In this document: positions 1-6,953 of the stretch, in pieces
Layout of the letters: each line of letters opens with the position of its first letter
Position numbering within the stretch: the first letter of the stretch is position 1
NCBI GenBank assembly: GCA_035352635.1
Contig: DAOPYA010000116.1
Location: forward strand, 1-13,791
Direction of reading: 5' to 3'
Source: Rifleibacterium sp035352635
Lineage (GTDB): Bacteria > Muiribacteriota > Ozemobacteria > Ozemobacterales > Ozemobacteraceae
Length of the DNA: 13,791 nt
Notes under the pieces: generated by a model
The model's database searches: none
What the model saw: the letters and a program-made list of their open reading frames with translations, nothing else
What the model was told of the DNA's origin: nothing
Program-made: the position numbers and the translations under genes

Positions 1-12
1 ACAAAGCGAGAA

Positions 13-50
13 TGGCCGCTTGAAAAATTGTCCATTTTTACTTGACCATT
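13..50. repeat. Three spaced TGNCC repeats, possible insertion-sequence end
   Basis: TGGCC at 13-17, TGTCC at 29-33 and TGACC at 43-47 recur at 16- and 14-base steps, each followed shortly by TT. Read on the minus strand they are GGTCA, GGACA and GGCCA. Several short repeats of this kind stacked near an element's tip are known from IS21-family ends, and this is the basis of the suggestion. No transposase lies in the window and the flank to the left is not visible, so this may be chance in a short AT-rich stretch. The rest of 1-61 holds nothing else I can support; I see no convincing terminator for the minus-strand gene ending at 62. Confidence 0.22.
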
Positions 51-61
51 CCAGGCCCTCT

Positions 62-523
62 TTACAAGCCGCTAAGATCAATGTAAAGTGGCGGAGATGT
101 AGCTGTTAAATGGCATAAAATGTCTTTGTATCTTATTGGTGGAGAAGCAATCAACACCGAATCTGGCATGTCTTTAGAATAAATTTTCCCATCAGTGCCT
201 AAGACAAGCCAGTCGAATTGCCCTGTTAGAGGATTCAATTCCCCCTCTACATAAGATAAGCCATTTGGCTTTAAAAGAGGATAGGTCTGGATTAACTCGT
301 TCTTAGTTATATCCCAAAAATTAAATTCGGCATTTTTCAAAATAGGAAATTCGTTTCGCCTATTCTTAAACGACTCTATTCGCTCTCGATATCTCAATAA
401 AGTTAATTGAACTTTGCCAACTTCGCAAAATAGGAAATATGCTTTCCAGGCAAAGCAACTAAGTAAAGGCAATATCAAGAAGAATAAAACCAGCAGCCTC
501 TTTTTTAAAAAAAAATTCAACAT
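62..523 (-). CDS. Small membrane-anchored protein downstream of rhs; candidate immunity protein
   Basis: I do not recognise this 153-residue protein. Residues 10-33 are strongly hydrophobic after a basic start (KKR at 7-9), so it is either anchored in the inner membrane with the rest outside, or is a lipoprotein (LLSC at 20-23 is a near-lipobox, not a perfect one). The remainder is polar and soluble, with a WLVLGTDGKIYS stretch around 105-116 that faintly recalls pseudopilin tails. It starts 15 bases after the rhs stop in the same direction, with only a weak AGGG overlapping that stop, so its translation is probably coupled to rhs. The position directly after a variable Rhs tip is where immunity genes normally sit; the function is inferred from that alone. 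Hand counts of three 60-base samples give roughly 30-38% GC, well below the rhs core. Confidence 0.7.
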   Translation of the reverse strand: MLNFFLKKRLLVLFFLILPLLSCFAWKAYFLFCEVGKVQLTLLRYRERIESFKNRRNEFPILKNAEFNFWDITKNELIQTYPLLKPNGLSYVEGELNPLTGQFDWLVLGTDGKIYSKDMPDSVLIASPPIRYKDILCHLTATSPPLYIDLSGL

Positions 524-538
524 GAATTGAAACCAACC

Positions 539-3500
539 CTAATAATGAGGCAAGGGTGGACTTAGCTCAGTATGCCCAATTTTACCGCTTGCTTGATCAG
601 CTGGATTAGGCGAGTTGTCTGTATGGAATGGCGCATTAGAAAGAAAGTGAGGTCCTTCAAAAAATTTGAATCTGGGCCAAATCTCAATTCTAGTTGTACC
701 AACTGGCGTTGAAGGATCGGAATTACATAGAGGATTTTCAACCCAGATAAACCTTGCTTTCCATATATCTAAATAACGAACGTAATAGTAAGCTTGCAAA
801 CCGGCGCCTGAATGCCCGCCAGTATTAGATATTTGAGTATGATCCCAACCTATCCACCCATGAAAAACCCATATTAGGCCACTTGGATCAGTAAGCAGCA
901 CCGGGTTATTATCAGCATACCTATAGAGGTTATTCCCCCCGTTGAATCCAATGGGGTCTTTTGAGGTGAATCTGGCGAGAGTTGGTGAATAATAACGGTT
1001 ACGGTTGAAATACTGACTAGTAAGGTCGGAGTAGCGCCTGCCGGTATATAAATACGGCGTAAGCCGGTCGGCAAAATACTTGCCGAAAGCTTTTTTATTG
1101 TGGTTGGCACGGCCGAAGCTTCTGGTGTTCTCGAAGCGGTCGAGGTAATTGTCAAAATCTTCGTGTCTGCAGGGCAGATCGCTGTCTTTGCCCTGATTGC
1201 GGAAATTGCCCCAGGCGTCGTAATCGATGTCGGCAAGAACCTTTGCTTCACGGCCGGTTATCGCAATCGTCGAGCCGAGACCGTCTTTAAGCATCGCCAG
1301 CGACAGGCGGTTATATCTGGTATGTTCAAGGTCGTCGGTAAGCGGGCCACTGATGAATTCCCGCAGCAGATTCAGCCGAAGCACTTCTTTTTTGTTGTGG
1401 TGACCGGTTCTGCTTGTGCCGAGCTGATATTCCTGCGATTCATCATCGCCGTCATACACAGATACAAAGGTTTCTTCTTCATTATCATGGCAGAAACCTC
1501 TGTTTCTGACGCTCAGCTCATATTTGCCGGACTTGCGGCTGACACGGCGCCAGTCTTCGGGCAGGTATGAATATTCTTCGTAAAGAGTCGTTTCTTTGCC
1601 ATGTTTGAGATGGCCATAACCGAAACCATGGCGGTATTTGTCATGCTTACACGCATCAAGAGTTTTTTCGACCCTGACCAGCCGATTGTCAGAATTCCAG
1701 GTGTAGGTGGCAACCGCATCGGTCAGCATATTGCCATCGGCATCATAGCTGAACGACTCACTGCCACGACCGATCATGCGGCCGGCGGCATCATAGGCAT
1801 ACTGCACGGCGGGGTTGCTGCCGGTCTGTTCACTGAGCCGGTCACCGGCATCGTTGTATGTATATGAAACACGCTGGTTACCGGGATAATCAACCTGCTT
1901 CAACCAGTTGCTGCCGTCGTAAGCATAAACAGTTGCCCTGCCATCTTCATCGGTCATGCTGACCCGGTTTCCGGCAAGATCGTAAGCATATTGCCGAAGC
2001 GCCAGAATTTCCTCTTTGTAAGCCGGTTCGTTCTTTTTGCCTTTTTTATGTTTGCCACAGTCTTTATCGGGCACAAGCCGGTAATGTTTCATTTCGAGCA
2101 GCTGGCCAGCTGCATCGAATTTATTGGCGGTGGTTGAATCGGCTCTGACCGTTTCGATATTTCTGCCAAGAGCATCGGTTTCCGCTACGGCACGATCCAT
2201 GATGTCATAGCTTATTGTTGATGAAGCATTGAGCGGGTCGACCGTCCTGGCGAGTCTGCCAGCATTATCGTAAGCATACTGCCACACATGGTTCAGAGCG
2301 TTGGTGGTCGAGAGTCTTCTGCCGGCAGTGTTAAAGGTGTAGCCGGTGGTATTACCAAGCGCATCGGTTTCTGCAATGACCTGACCGGCGGCATCATAAG
2401 CGGTCATGAATTGCGCGCCACCCGGTCTTGTTGTTCTGATCTGGCGGTTCAGTGCGTCGTATTCATAAACGGTCTTCTGATTCAAAGCATTGGTGCTGAT
2501 CAGCAGGTTGCCGACCGCATCATAAGAACTCAGACTAAAAGTCTGATCGGGTGCTGTGGTTTTCGTTACCCGGTCGAGAACGTCATAGACCCAGGTGGTG
2601 GTTCTGCCAAGCGGGTCTTTGGTAGCAACCTTACGCCCGGCAACATCATAGGTATTTTCATATCTGGCACCGGCCGGATCGATAGTTGCCAGCATGCGGC
2701 CCATCGGATCGTATTCATAGGCAGTGACGTTGCCAAGTTCGTCTGAACTTGAGATCAAGCGCTTCTCGGTATCATAAATGTATGTCTGACAGGTCTGATC
2801 AGGGTACGCGACCTTAACGAGGTTGCCGAGTGCATCATATTCATAGCCGGTGACCCGGCCAAGAGCGTCGGTAGAAGAGATTTTGCGCCCGGAAGCATCA
2901 TAAGCGTGACTGATTATACTGCCGTCAGGCCGCGTGGTAGTCAGCATTCTGCCGGCGGCATCGTAAGTATAGGCAGTGGTGCGGTTGAGATTATCTATTC
3001 TGGAAGCGATGTTACCGGCTTCGTCGTAGACGACCTGAGTGTGTCTGCCATCAGGATAAACGGTTTTAATCAGGCGGTCGAGCAGATCATATAGGTAGGC
3101 AGTGGTGCGACCAAGAGCATCGGTCGAGGCCAGCATATTGCCGCGCAGATCGTAGCTGAAGCTCGAAACTCCACCCATGGCACCTACGGTCTGAAATAAC
3201 CAGTTTCCGGTTGAATCATAAATGTAGCGGGTGACGCGCCCCATTGGGTCGGTTTTTGAGGTGCGGTTGCTGTGGCTGTCGTAAGTGTAGCGGGTAATGT
3301 TTCCGGCCTGGTCGATTTCACGTATCAGATTGCCGCGTGCACACCATTCATAAGACCAGGTGCGGCCAAGAGCATCAGTTTTGCCGGTAAGTTTTTTAAG
3401 AGCCGGGTGCCAGGTGAAGGTAGTGGTGTTCCCGAGCTTATCAGTGCCGGCAGCGAGATAACCATCAGAGTTATACTGGTAAGTAATGGAGTTGCCAAGG

Positions 3501-5059
3501 CTGTCTGTAAAACCCGAAACAGTCGAACCGGCAAAATTAAGAGATTTGACTGCGTTTGCCGCAGGTATTGAATAACTGGCCAGTTGCCAGCTGTCATCAA
3601 ATGTATAGAGGTGATTTATGCTATTGCCATCGGTTAAAGTCATCTGCTTTGCCGCCTGATCCCAGGTGAACAGGTTGACTGACCGGTCGGGGTTGATGAC
3701 TTTAACGACTTTACCTTCGGTATACTGAAGATTCGTTGTAATTCCTGCCGGTTTGGTGATTTGCGTCAAATTGCCGGCTTCATCATACAGATAATTGGTA
3801 ATCAGCCCAGTTGGGCCAGTAAAATTTACCAGGTCTTTATTTGAGTTGTATTCATAGCTGACAGACCTGCCTGCAGAATCTGCAATGGTGGTAACGAGGC
3901 CGGCAGTCTGACTTAATTGGAACCATTGTCCTGCTGGATTGGTAATCTTGAAAAGGTTGTTAAGAGCGTCGTATTCAAAGTCGATTGCGTCGGTAGCGCC
4001 GCCCCCGCAGCAGGCCTTGACCATGCGAATGATCTGACCGGATTCGTTGAAAAACCATTCTGAGCCTTGAGGAATTGCCAATGACCATAACCCGGCATCA
4101 ACAAGATGAGTCAACTTAACGTCATGGCCGACCGGAGTAATGTAGCTATCACCAGACTTGTTAAATACCAGAGCCGAACCATCGGCATTGAAAAAATACA
4201 CGCTGTTATCGTTTATTTGCAATCTGGCATTTAAAATGCTTGACCAGCCTCGACCGAACAAGCCGATTTCTTTATCCAGCGAATTATAATTGCGGATCAG
4301 ATGCAATGGCAATCTTGATTTTAAGTGTAAATCCGTTTCTGAAAGAAAAAAGTTTCCTGAAACAATATTAACCGGGTCGATAACAGAAGGACTACCCTGA
4401 CCACCTGGCAGCAATGTCGGCAGCTGTCCGTTCGGTGGGGGGCATTTATCTGGAGAGGGGGGCGGGGGGGTAATCCCACCGGTCGGATCTTTGGGGTCGC
4501 CCCCGGAAGGAGGAGTGCTGTTCCCAACAGAACCGTATGCAAGAGGGCCGATGGGGGGAGATGCCGGAGAAGAACCGTTTTCAACAAGGTTGTCAACGCT
4601 GATACGTCGCAAAGCTCCGCTGGCTCTGGTAAATTCTCTTATCGGATCACCGTTTGCGGAAATCTCAGGCCCATTGAGCGCATAACTTGCCGAACTTTCA
4701 CTGGAAGCAGAGAAACTGACCGTACATGTGGCGGGAAATGGGCCATCTCGATAAAGCACAAAATTATTTTTTTGCGTAATCCTAAGGTCCCAGAGAAAAC
4801 TTTGCCCGTATTGAGGGCACACCCAATCATTGCTTCTGAAATAATCGTAATCCGAATAATAAAAATGCACATATCCGAAGAGGCTTAAAATCTGGCCATT
4901 CGTTCCCTGGGTGATATATAACCGGCTTTTATAGTTTGGGTCATCACATTGTTCCCACCCTCCTGCAACATTGATAAAGGCAAATACCTGAGTGCTTAAA
5001 AGCAAAGCAAGAATAACGGTTAAAGCTGCAATACGTAGTGAATTCTGCATATTTGACAT
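539..5059 (-). CDS. Exported Rhs/YD-repeat protein with variable C-terminal tip
   Basis: This is a 1506-residue Rhs-family protein. In order: a Sec signal peptide (1-27, ending VFA); a beta-rich domain of about 125 residues with cysteines at 38, 81 and 112; a Pro/Gly/Ser linker (about 160-226); a DUF6531-like segment (about 227-290, DPVNIVSGNFF then GLFGRGWSS); a CCGGG motif at 350-354; many YD repeats (about 355-1114) of the form YDxxGR/N plus DxLGR; the conserved Rhs core (YLYTGRRY..., DPIG at 1368-1371, DPSGL at 1391-1395); and a 111-residue tip. Rhs proteins fold into a closed shell that holds a C-terminal toxin, usually released by self-cleavage near DPxGL. The start at 5059 has GAGAGG five bases upstream and gives the full signal peptide; a second ATG lies three codons in. 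The signal peptide implies Sec export rather than loading as a bare type VI effector. The natural target is unknown. Confidence 0.93.
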   Translation of the reverse strand: MSNMQNSLRIAALTVILALLLSTQVFAFINVAGGWEQCDDPNYKSRLYITQGTNGQILSLFGYVHFYYSDYDYFRSNDWVCPQYGQSFLWDLRITQKNNFVLYRDGPFPATCTVSFSASSESSASYALNGPEISANGDPIREFTRASGALRRISVDNLVENGSSPASPPIGPLAYGSVGNSTPPSGGDPKDPTGGITPPPPSPDKCPPPNGQLPTLLPGGQGSPSVIDPVNIVSGNFFLSETDLHLKSRLPLHLIRNYNSLDKEIGLFGRGWSSILNARLQINDNSVYFFNADGSALVFNKSGDSYITPVGHDVKLTHLVDAGLWSLAIPQGSEWFFNESGQIIRMVKACCGGGATDAIDFEYDALNNLFKITNPAGQWFQLSQTAGLVTTIADSAGRSVSYEYNSNKDLVNFTGPTGLITNYLYDEAGNLTQITKPAGITTNLQYTEGKVVKVINPDRSVNLFTWDQAAKQMTLTDGNSINHLYTFDDSWQLASYSIPAANAVKSLNFAGSTVSGFTDSLGNSITYQYNSDGYLAAGTDKLGNTTTFTWHPALKKLTGKTDALGRTWSYEWCARGNLIREIDQAGNITRYTYDSHSNRTSKTDPMGRVTRYIYDSTGNWLFQTVGAMGGVSSFSYDLRGNMLASTDALGRTTAYLYDLLDRLIKTVYPDGRHTQVVYDEAGNIASRIDNLNRTTAYTYDAAGRMLTTTRPDGSIISHAYDASGRKISSTDALGRVTGYEYDALGNLVKVAYPDQTCQTYIYDTEKRLISSSDELGNVTAYEYDPMGRMLATIDPAGARYENTYDVAGRKVATKDPLGRTTTWVYDVLDRVTKTTAPDQTFSLSSYDAVGNLLISTNALNQKTVYEYDALNRQIRTTRPGGAQFMTAYDAAGQVIAETDALGNTTGYTFNTAGRRLSTTNALNHVWQYAYDNAGRLARTVDPLNASSTISYDIMDRAVAETDALGRNIETVRADSTTANKFDAAGQLLEMKHYRLVPDKDCGKHKKGKKNEPAYKEEILALRQYAYDLAGNRVSMTDEDGRATVYAYDGSNWLKQVDYPGNQRVSYTYNDAGDRLSEQTGSNPAVQYAYDAAGRMIGRGSESFSYDADGNMLTDAVATYTWNSDNRLVRVEKTLDACKHDKYRHGFGYGHLKHGKETTLYEEYSYLPEDWRRVSRKSGKYELSVRNRGFCHDNEEETFVSVYDGDDESQEYQLGTSRTGHHNKKEVLRLNLLREFISGPLTDDLEHTRYNRLSLAMLKDGLGSTIAITGREAKVLADIDYDAWGNFRNQGKDSDLPCRHEDFDNYLDRFENTRSFGRANHNKKAFGKYFADRLTPYLYTGRRYSDLTSQYFNRNRYYSPTLARFTSKDPIGFNGGNNLYRYADNNPVLLTDPSGLIWVFHGWIGWDHTQISNTGGHSGAGLQAYYYVRYLDIWKARFIWVENPLCNSDPSTPVGTTRIEIWPRFKFFEGPHFLSNAPFHTDNSPNPADQASGKIGHTELSPPLPHY
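542..874 (-). other. Rhs C-terminal tip domain (putative toxin), family unrecognised
   Basis: These are residues 1396-1506, directly after the DPSGL core end. In Rhs proteins this is the part that changes between strains and usually carries an enzymatic toxin. Here it is rich in Trp and His: HGWIGWDH at 1400-1407, GGHSGAG at 1414-1420, then histidines at 1471, 1479, 1496 and 1505, with a single cysteine at 1445. It matches no nuclease, deaminase, ADP-ribosyltransferase or peptidase motif that I know. The paired His/Asp and Gly-rich HSGAG could suit a metal site or hydrolase, but that is speculation. Sampled GC (about 30-45%) is lower than in the repeats upstream, as often seen where a tip has been exchanged. 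Confidence 0.6.
1718..3997 (-). repeat. YD (RHS) repeat array inside the rhs gene
   Basis: About residues 355-1114 of the Rhs protein contain well over twenty units of roughly 20-21 residues, typically GRxTxYxYDxxGRLxxxTDALG. At the DNA level this shows as recurring, imperfect forms of GCATCATA and GCATCGGT on the plus strand, about 60 bases apart. Units drift in sequence, so this is an old protein repeat and not a recent tandem duplication. Such repeats build the beta-sheet wall of the Rhs shell. Confidence 0.9.
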
Positions 5060-5171
5060 AAAGGCCTCTCATTTGAAGTTTTATTTGGAAAACAAAACCC
5101 GAAGGCTGTTAAAAAATGATTTCCCTGCTTTATCTATTTTATGCCTGCTAACTTGATTCCTCGTGAAGGAG

Positions 5172-5200
5172 TTTTAATGACCCCGGTTTGTAAACGTCAA
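5172..5200 (-). promoter_or_regulatory. Possible sigma-70-type promoter for rhs
   Basis: On the minus strand TTGACG (5200-5195) is followed after 17 bases by TTAAAA (5177-5172). The -35 box is good; the -10 box matches only half of TATAAT, so this is tentative. It would give a 5' leader of about 105 bases before the rhs ATG at 5059. Confidence 0.35.
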
Positions 5201-5285
5201 GATTTTTTTTAAACAAAGCCGATAACGCAGGAAATGATAAAGAGCAATCTGATAAAAAGAGCAATTATGGATGTATGTACTGCTA

Positions 5286-5314
5286 TTGCCTGTTTGCTGT
5301 TTATTGGATATGAT
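5286..5314 (+). promoter_or_regulatory. Promoter for the 5354-6855 two-gene unit
   Basis: TTGCCT (5286-5291), a 17-base spacer, then TATGAT (5309-5314) make a good sigma-70-like promoter on the plus strand. Transcription would begin near 5321, about 33 bases before the ATG at 5354, with the GGTGG ribosome site inside the leader. It points away from rhs, so 5060-5353 is a divergent control region of about 290 bases with no gene in it. Confidence 0.6.
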
Positions 5315-5353
5315 TTTTCTACTTGGCCTGAAATCTGAACAAGGTGGAAATTG

Positions 5354-6010
5354 ATGAAAAATATTTGGAAAAGTTTTGCTGGAGGGATGATGGCGCTGGG
5401 CCTTTTTTTGTCGCCTGTTGCAGGCGAAGTGGCTGAAAGCGCCGATGCGATCGCGGCTCCGATTCTCGAGAATGTTACCAGACTGGCGCAGTTGACGAAT
5501 GACACTTCTGACCAGGCCACCAAGCTGGTAGTCGAAGCGATGAAGGGGCACCTTGAAAGTGTACTGAACAAATCACTCAGCGGCAATGATGTCCAGGTCA
5601 AAAAGGCCATCGAAGCGGTTGATGAACATGTAAAAGATCTGCTGAAACAATCACATGGCGACAGTGGCAAAATGATTGATGTTCTTCTCAAAGACATTGA
5701 CAGCCAGATTGGTGATATTTTGCAGCAGACCGGCAAATTTACCGACAAGGTTGTCGAGCAGAGCTTAAAGACTGCCAACGATGCAACGGCCAAGGGGCTT
5801 GAACTTGGGCGGCAACTTACTGAACAGGCTCTGCAGGGGGCTGGTCAGACTGTTAACCAGTCACTCGAAGAAGGCTTGAACAGCGGTCAGGATCTCAGTA
5901 ACCAGATTATTAACGACACGATGCAGAATCTGAAGTCAGAAAGCTGCGGAACTTGCGAAAAGGATGCATGCAACGGCTGTGAAGAAACTGCCGGCGAGGA
6001 TGCAGATTGA
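5354..6010 (+). CDS. Secreted helical protein with C-terminal CxxC-x4-CxxC tail
   Basis: I do not recognise this 218-residue protein. It opens with a Sec signal peptide (residues 1 to about 24, KNIWK then a hydrophobic run ending PVAG). Residues 30-195 are almost proline-free, rich in Gln, Asn, Asp, Ala, Lys and Leu, and read as long amphipathic helices, possibly coiled. The tail holds four cysteines at 198, 201, 206 and 209 as CxxC-x4-CxxC and then an acidic end (EDAD). Such a pair of CxxC motifs can bind zinc or a cluster or form disulphides; in an exported protein either is possible. The ATG at 5354 is chosen because GGTGG at 5343-5347 lies six bases upstream; the in-frame TTG just before it is too close. 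The stop overlaps the ATG of the next gene (TGATG at 6008-6012), so the two are made together. Confidence 0.82.
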   Translation: MKNIWKSFAGGMMALGLFLSPVAGEVAESADAIAAPILENVTRLAQLTNDTSDQATKLVVEAMKGHLESVLNKSLSGNDVQVKKAIEAVDEHVKDLLKQSHGDSGKMIDVLLKDIDSQIGDILQQTGKFTDKVVEQSLKTANDATAKGLELGRQLTEQALQGAGQTVNQSLEEGLNSGQDLSNQIINDTMQNLKSESCGTCEKDACNGCEETAGEDAD

Positions 6011-6855
6011 TGTCGCATTTCCGTGGAAGCGATTCTGACAGTCTTATCGAAAGGCTGCATCTGTTCCGCTACTGGGCGGCTCAAGAATTCAACCTCAGCA
6101 TTGACGGTGAAACGAGGCAGATTCGCTGCACCGCAGGTTCTAACGAGTCGCAGTTTGATGCTGAGGAGCGCTGTGCTGCAAAAGCCGCGAAGGTGCAGCA
6201 GATCGTTGACCGGCAGATTAAACGCGAGACTGGTTATGAGCGGCCTACCCGCGAGCATATCATTGAAGAAATTGATTCAGAGAATATAATTACCCGCAAT
6301 TATTATGGGGCGCTGGTTCTGAATACCTCTTCAGTGAATATTTTCGATATCGACTCTTACAGAAAAACCTTCTGGGAAACGGTTACCTTCAAAAAGATCG
6401 ACGAGAAGACCGCCATTGTCGGATTATTGAGAAGTTTGTACGCGCAGCAGGTTCTACCTGGCACAACCTGGCGAATTTATGAAACCAGCAAAGGAATTCG
6501 CCTGATCGTGCTCGGGCAGTTCATTGAGCCAGAGTCAAAGCTGTTTGGCGATTTTTGTGGGCGCATCAACGCTGACAATCTCTACGCCACCCTTTGTCGC
6601 CATCAGCGTTGCTACCGGGCCAGACTGACTCCCAAGCCATTTCGTATCAAGATCAGAACTATCAAATATCGTTGTCCGGTTCCAGAGGGCTGTGATTCTG
6701 ATTATGAGAACTGGGTTGCCGACTATGAGCTCGAATCAAAAAATTTCGCAGTCTGCCGCCTCGTCGAGATTCTTGGCCCGGGCATGCTCGATAACAGTAT
6801 CGTCGAACTGCACGACCGATATTGCTGCAATGATGCGGCCTTGCCTCTTGCCTGA
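6010..6855 (+). CDS. Conserved-looking hypothetical protein with NIFDID and RARLTPKP motifs
   Basis: This 281-residue protein has no signal peptide or membrane segment, so it should be cytoplasmic. An Arg/Lys/Glu-rich N-terminal half (1-95) is followed by ALVLNTSSVNIFDIDSYRK (101-119), RIYETSKGIRL (155-165) and LCRHQRCYRARLTPKPFR (195-212). I recall similar GIR/GLR and RARLTPKP blocks in uncharacterised bacterial proteins. The hhDxD form of FDID resembles the metal-binding motif of primase/polymerase-like folds, but I do not see the rest of such a site, so this is only a lead. Its ATG at 6010 shares one base with the stop of the secreted-protein gene, and GAGGA lies eight bases upstream, so the pair are translationally coupled. 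A hairpin terminator follows at 6906-6943. It contains ten cysteines, with no obvious metal-binding spacing. Confidence 0.82.
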   Translation: MSHFRGSDSDSLIERLHLFRYWAAQEFNLSIDGETRQIRCTAGSNESQFDAEERCAAKAAKVQQIVDRQIKRETGYERPTREHIIEEIDSENIITRNYYGALVLNTSSVNIFDIDSYRKTFWETVTFKKIDEKTAIVGLLRSLYAQQVLPGTTWRIYETSKGIRLIVLGQFIEPESKLFGDFCGRINADNLYATLCRHQRCYRARLTPKPFRIKIRTIKYRCPVPEGCDSDYENWVADYELESKNFAVCRLVEILGPGMLDNSIVELHDRYCCNDAALPLA

Positions 6856-6905
6856 CATTAATAACGCCGGTTAAGGCAGTTTTTTTACGCACGCGGGCCA
6901 ATTGC

Positions 6906-6943
6906 AAAACCGCCGGCTTGCTTTGAGCAGGCCGGCGGTTTTT
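6906..6943. terminator. Bidirectional hairpin terminator between convergent genes
   Basis: A perfect 12-base-pair stem joins 6906-6917 (AAAACCGCCGGC) to 6931-6942 (GCCGGCGGTTTT). The 13-base loop can pair further through TGCT and AGCA. A run of five T follows on the plus strand (6939-6943), and the four A at the left arm give a T run on the minus strand. It sits between the plus-strand gene ending at 6855 and fusA ending at 6954, and so can stop transcripts from both sides. Confidence 0.88.
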
Positions 6944-6953
6944 GTGATTGTGC

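Noticed and set aside
1100..1570. Open frame of 156 codons on the plus strand, and others such as 2288-2746, inside rhs
   Set aside because: These are antisense to the repeat-coding frame; they have no ribosome site, and their Ile/Gly/Val-rich reading is the mirror of YD-repeat codons.
1718..3997. Regular 60-base spacing that could look like a CRISPR array
   Set aside because: The repeats are imperfect, have no unique spacers and translate throughout as YD repeats.
5203..5210. Run of eight T as a terminator
   Set aside because: No GC-rich hairpin precedes it on either strand, and no gene ends nearby.
5209..5793. 194-codon minus-strand frame over the secreted-protein gene
   Set aside because: It covers the mapped promoter and the signal-peptide gene on the other strand and lacks a ribosome site; the Ser/Leu-rich reading is typical of a shadow frame.
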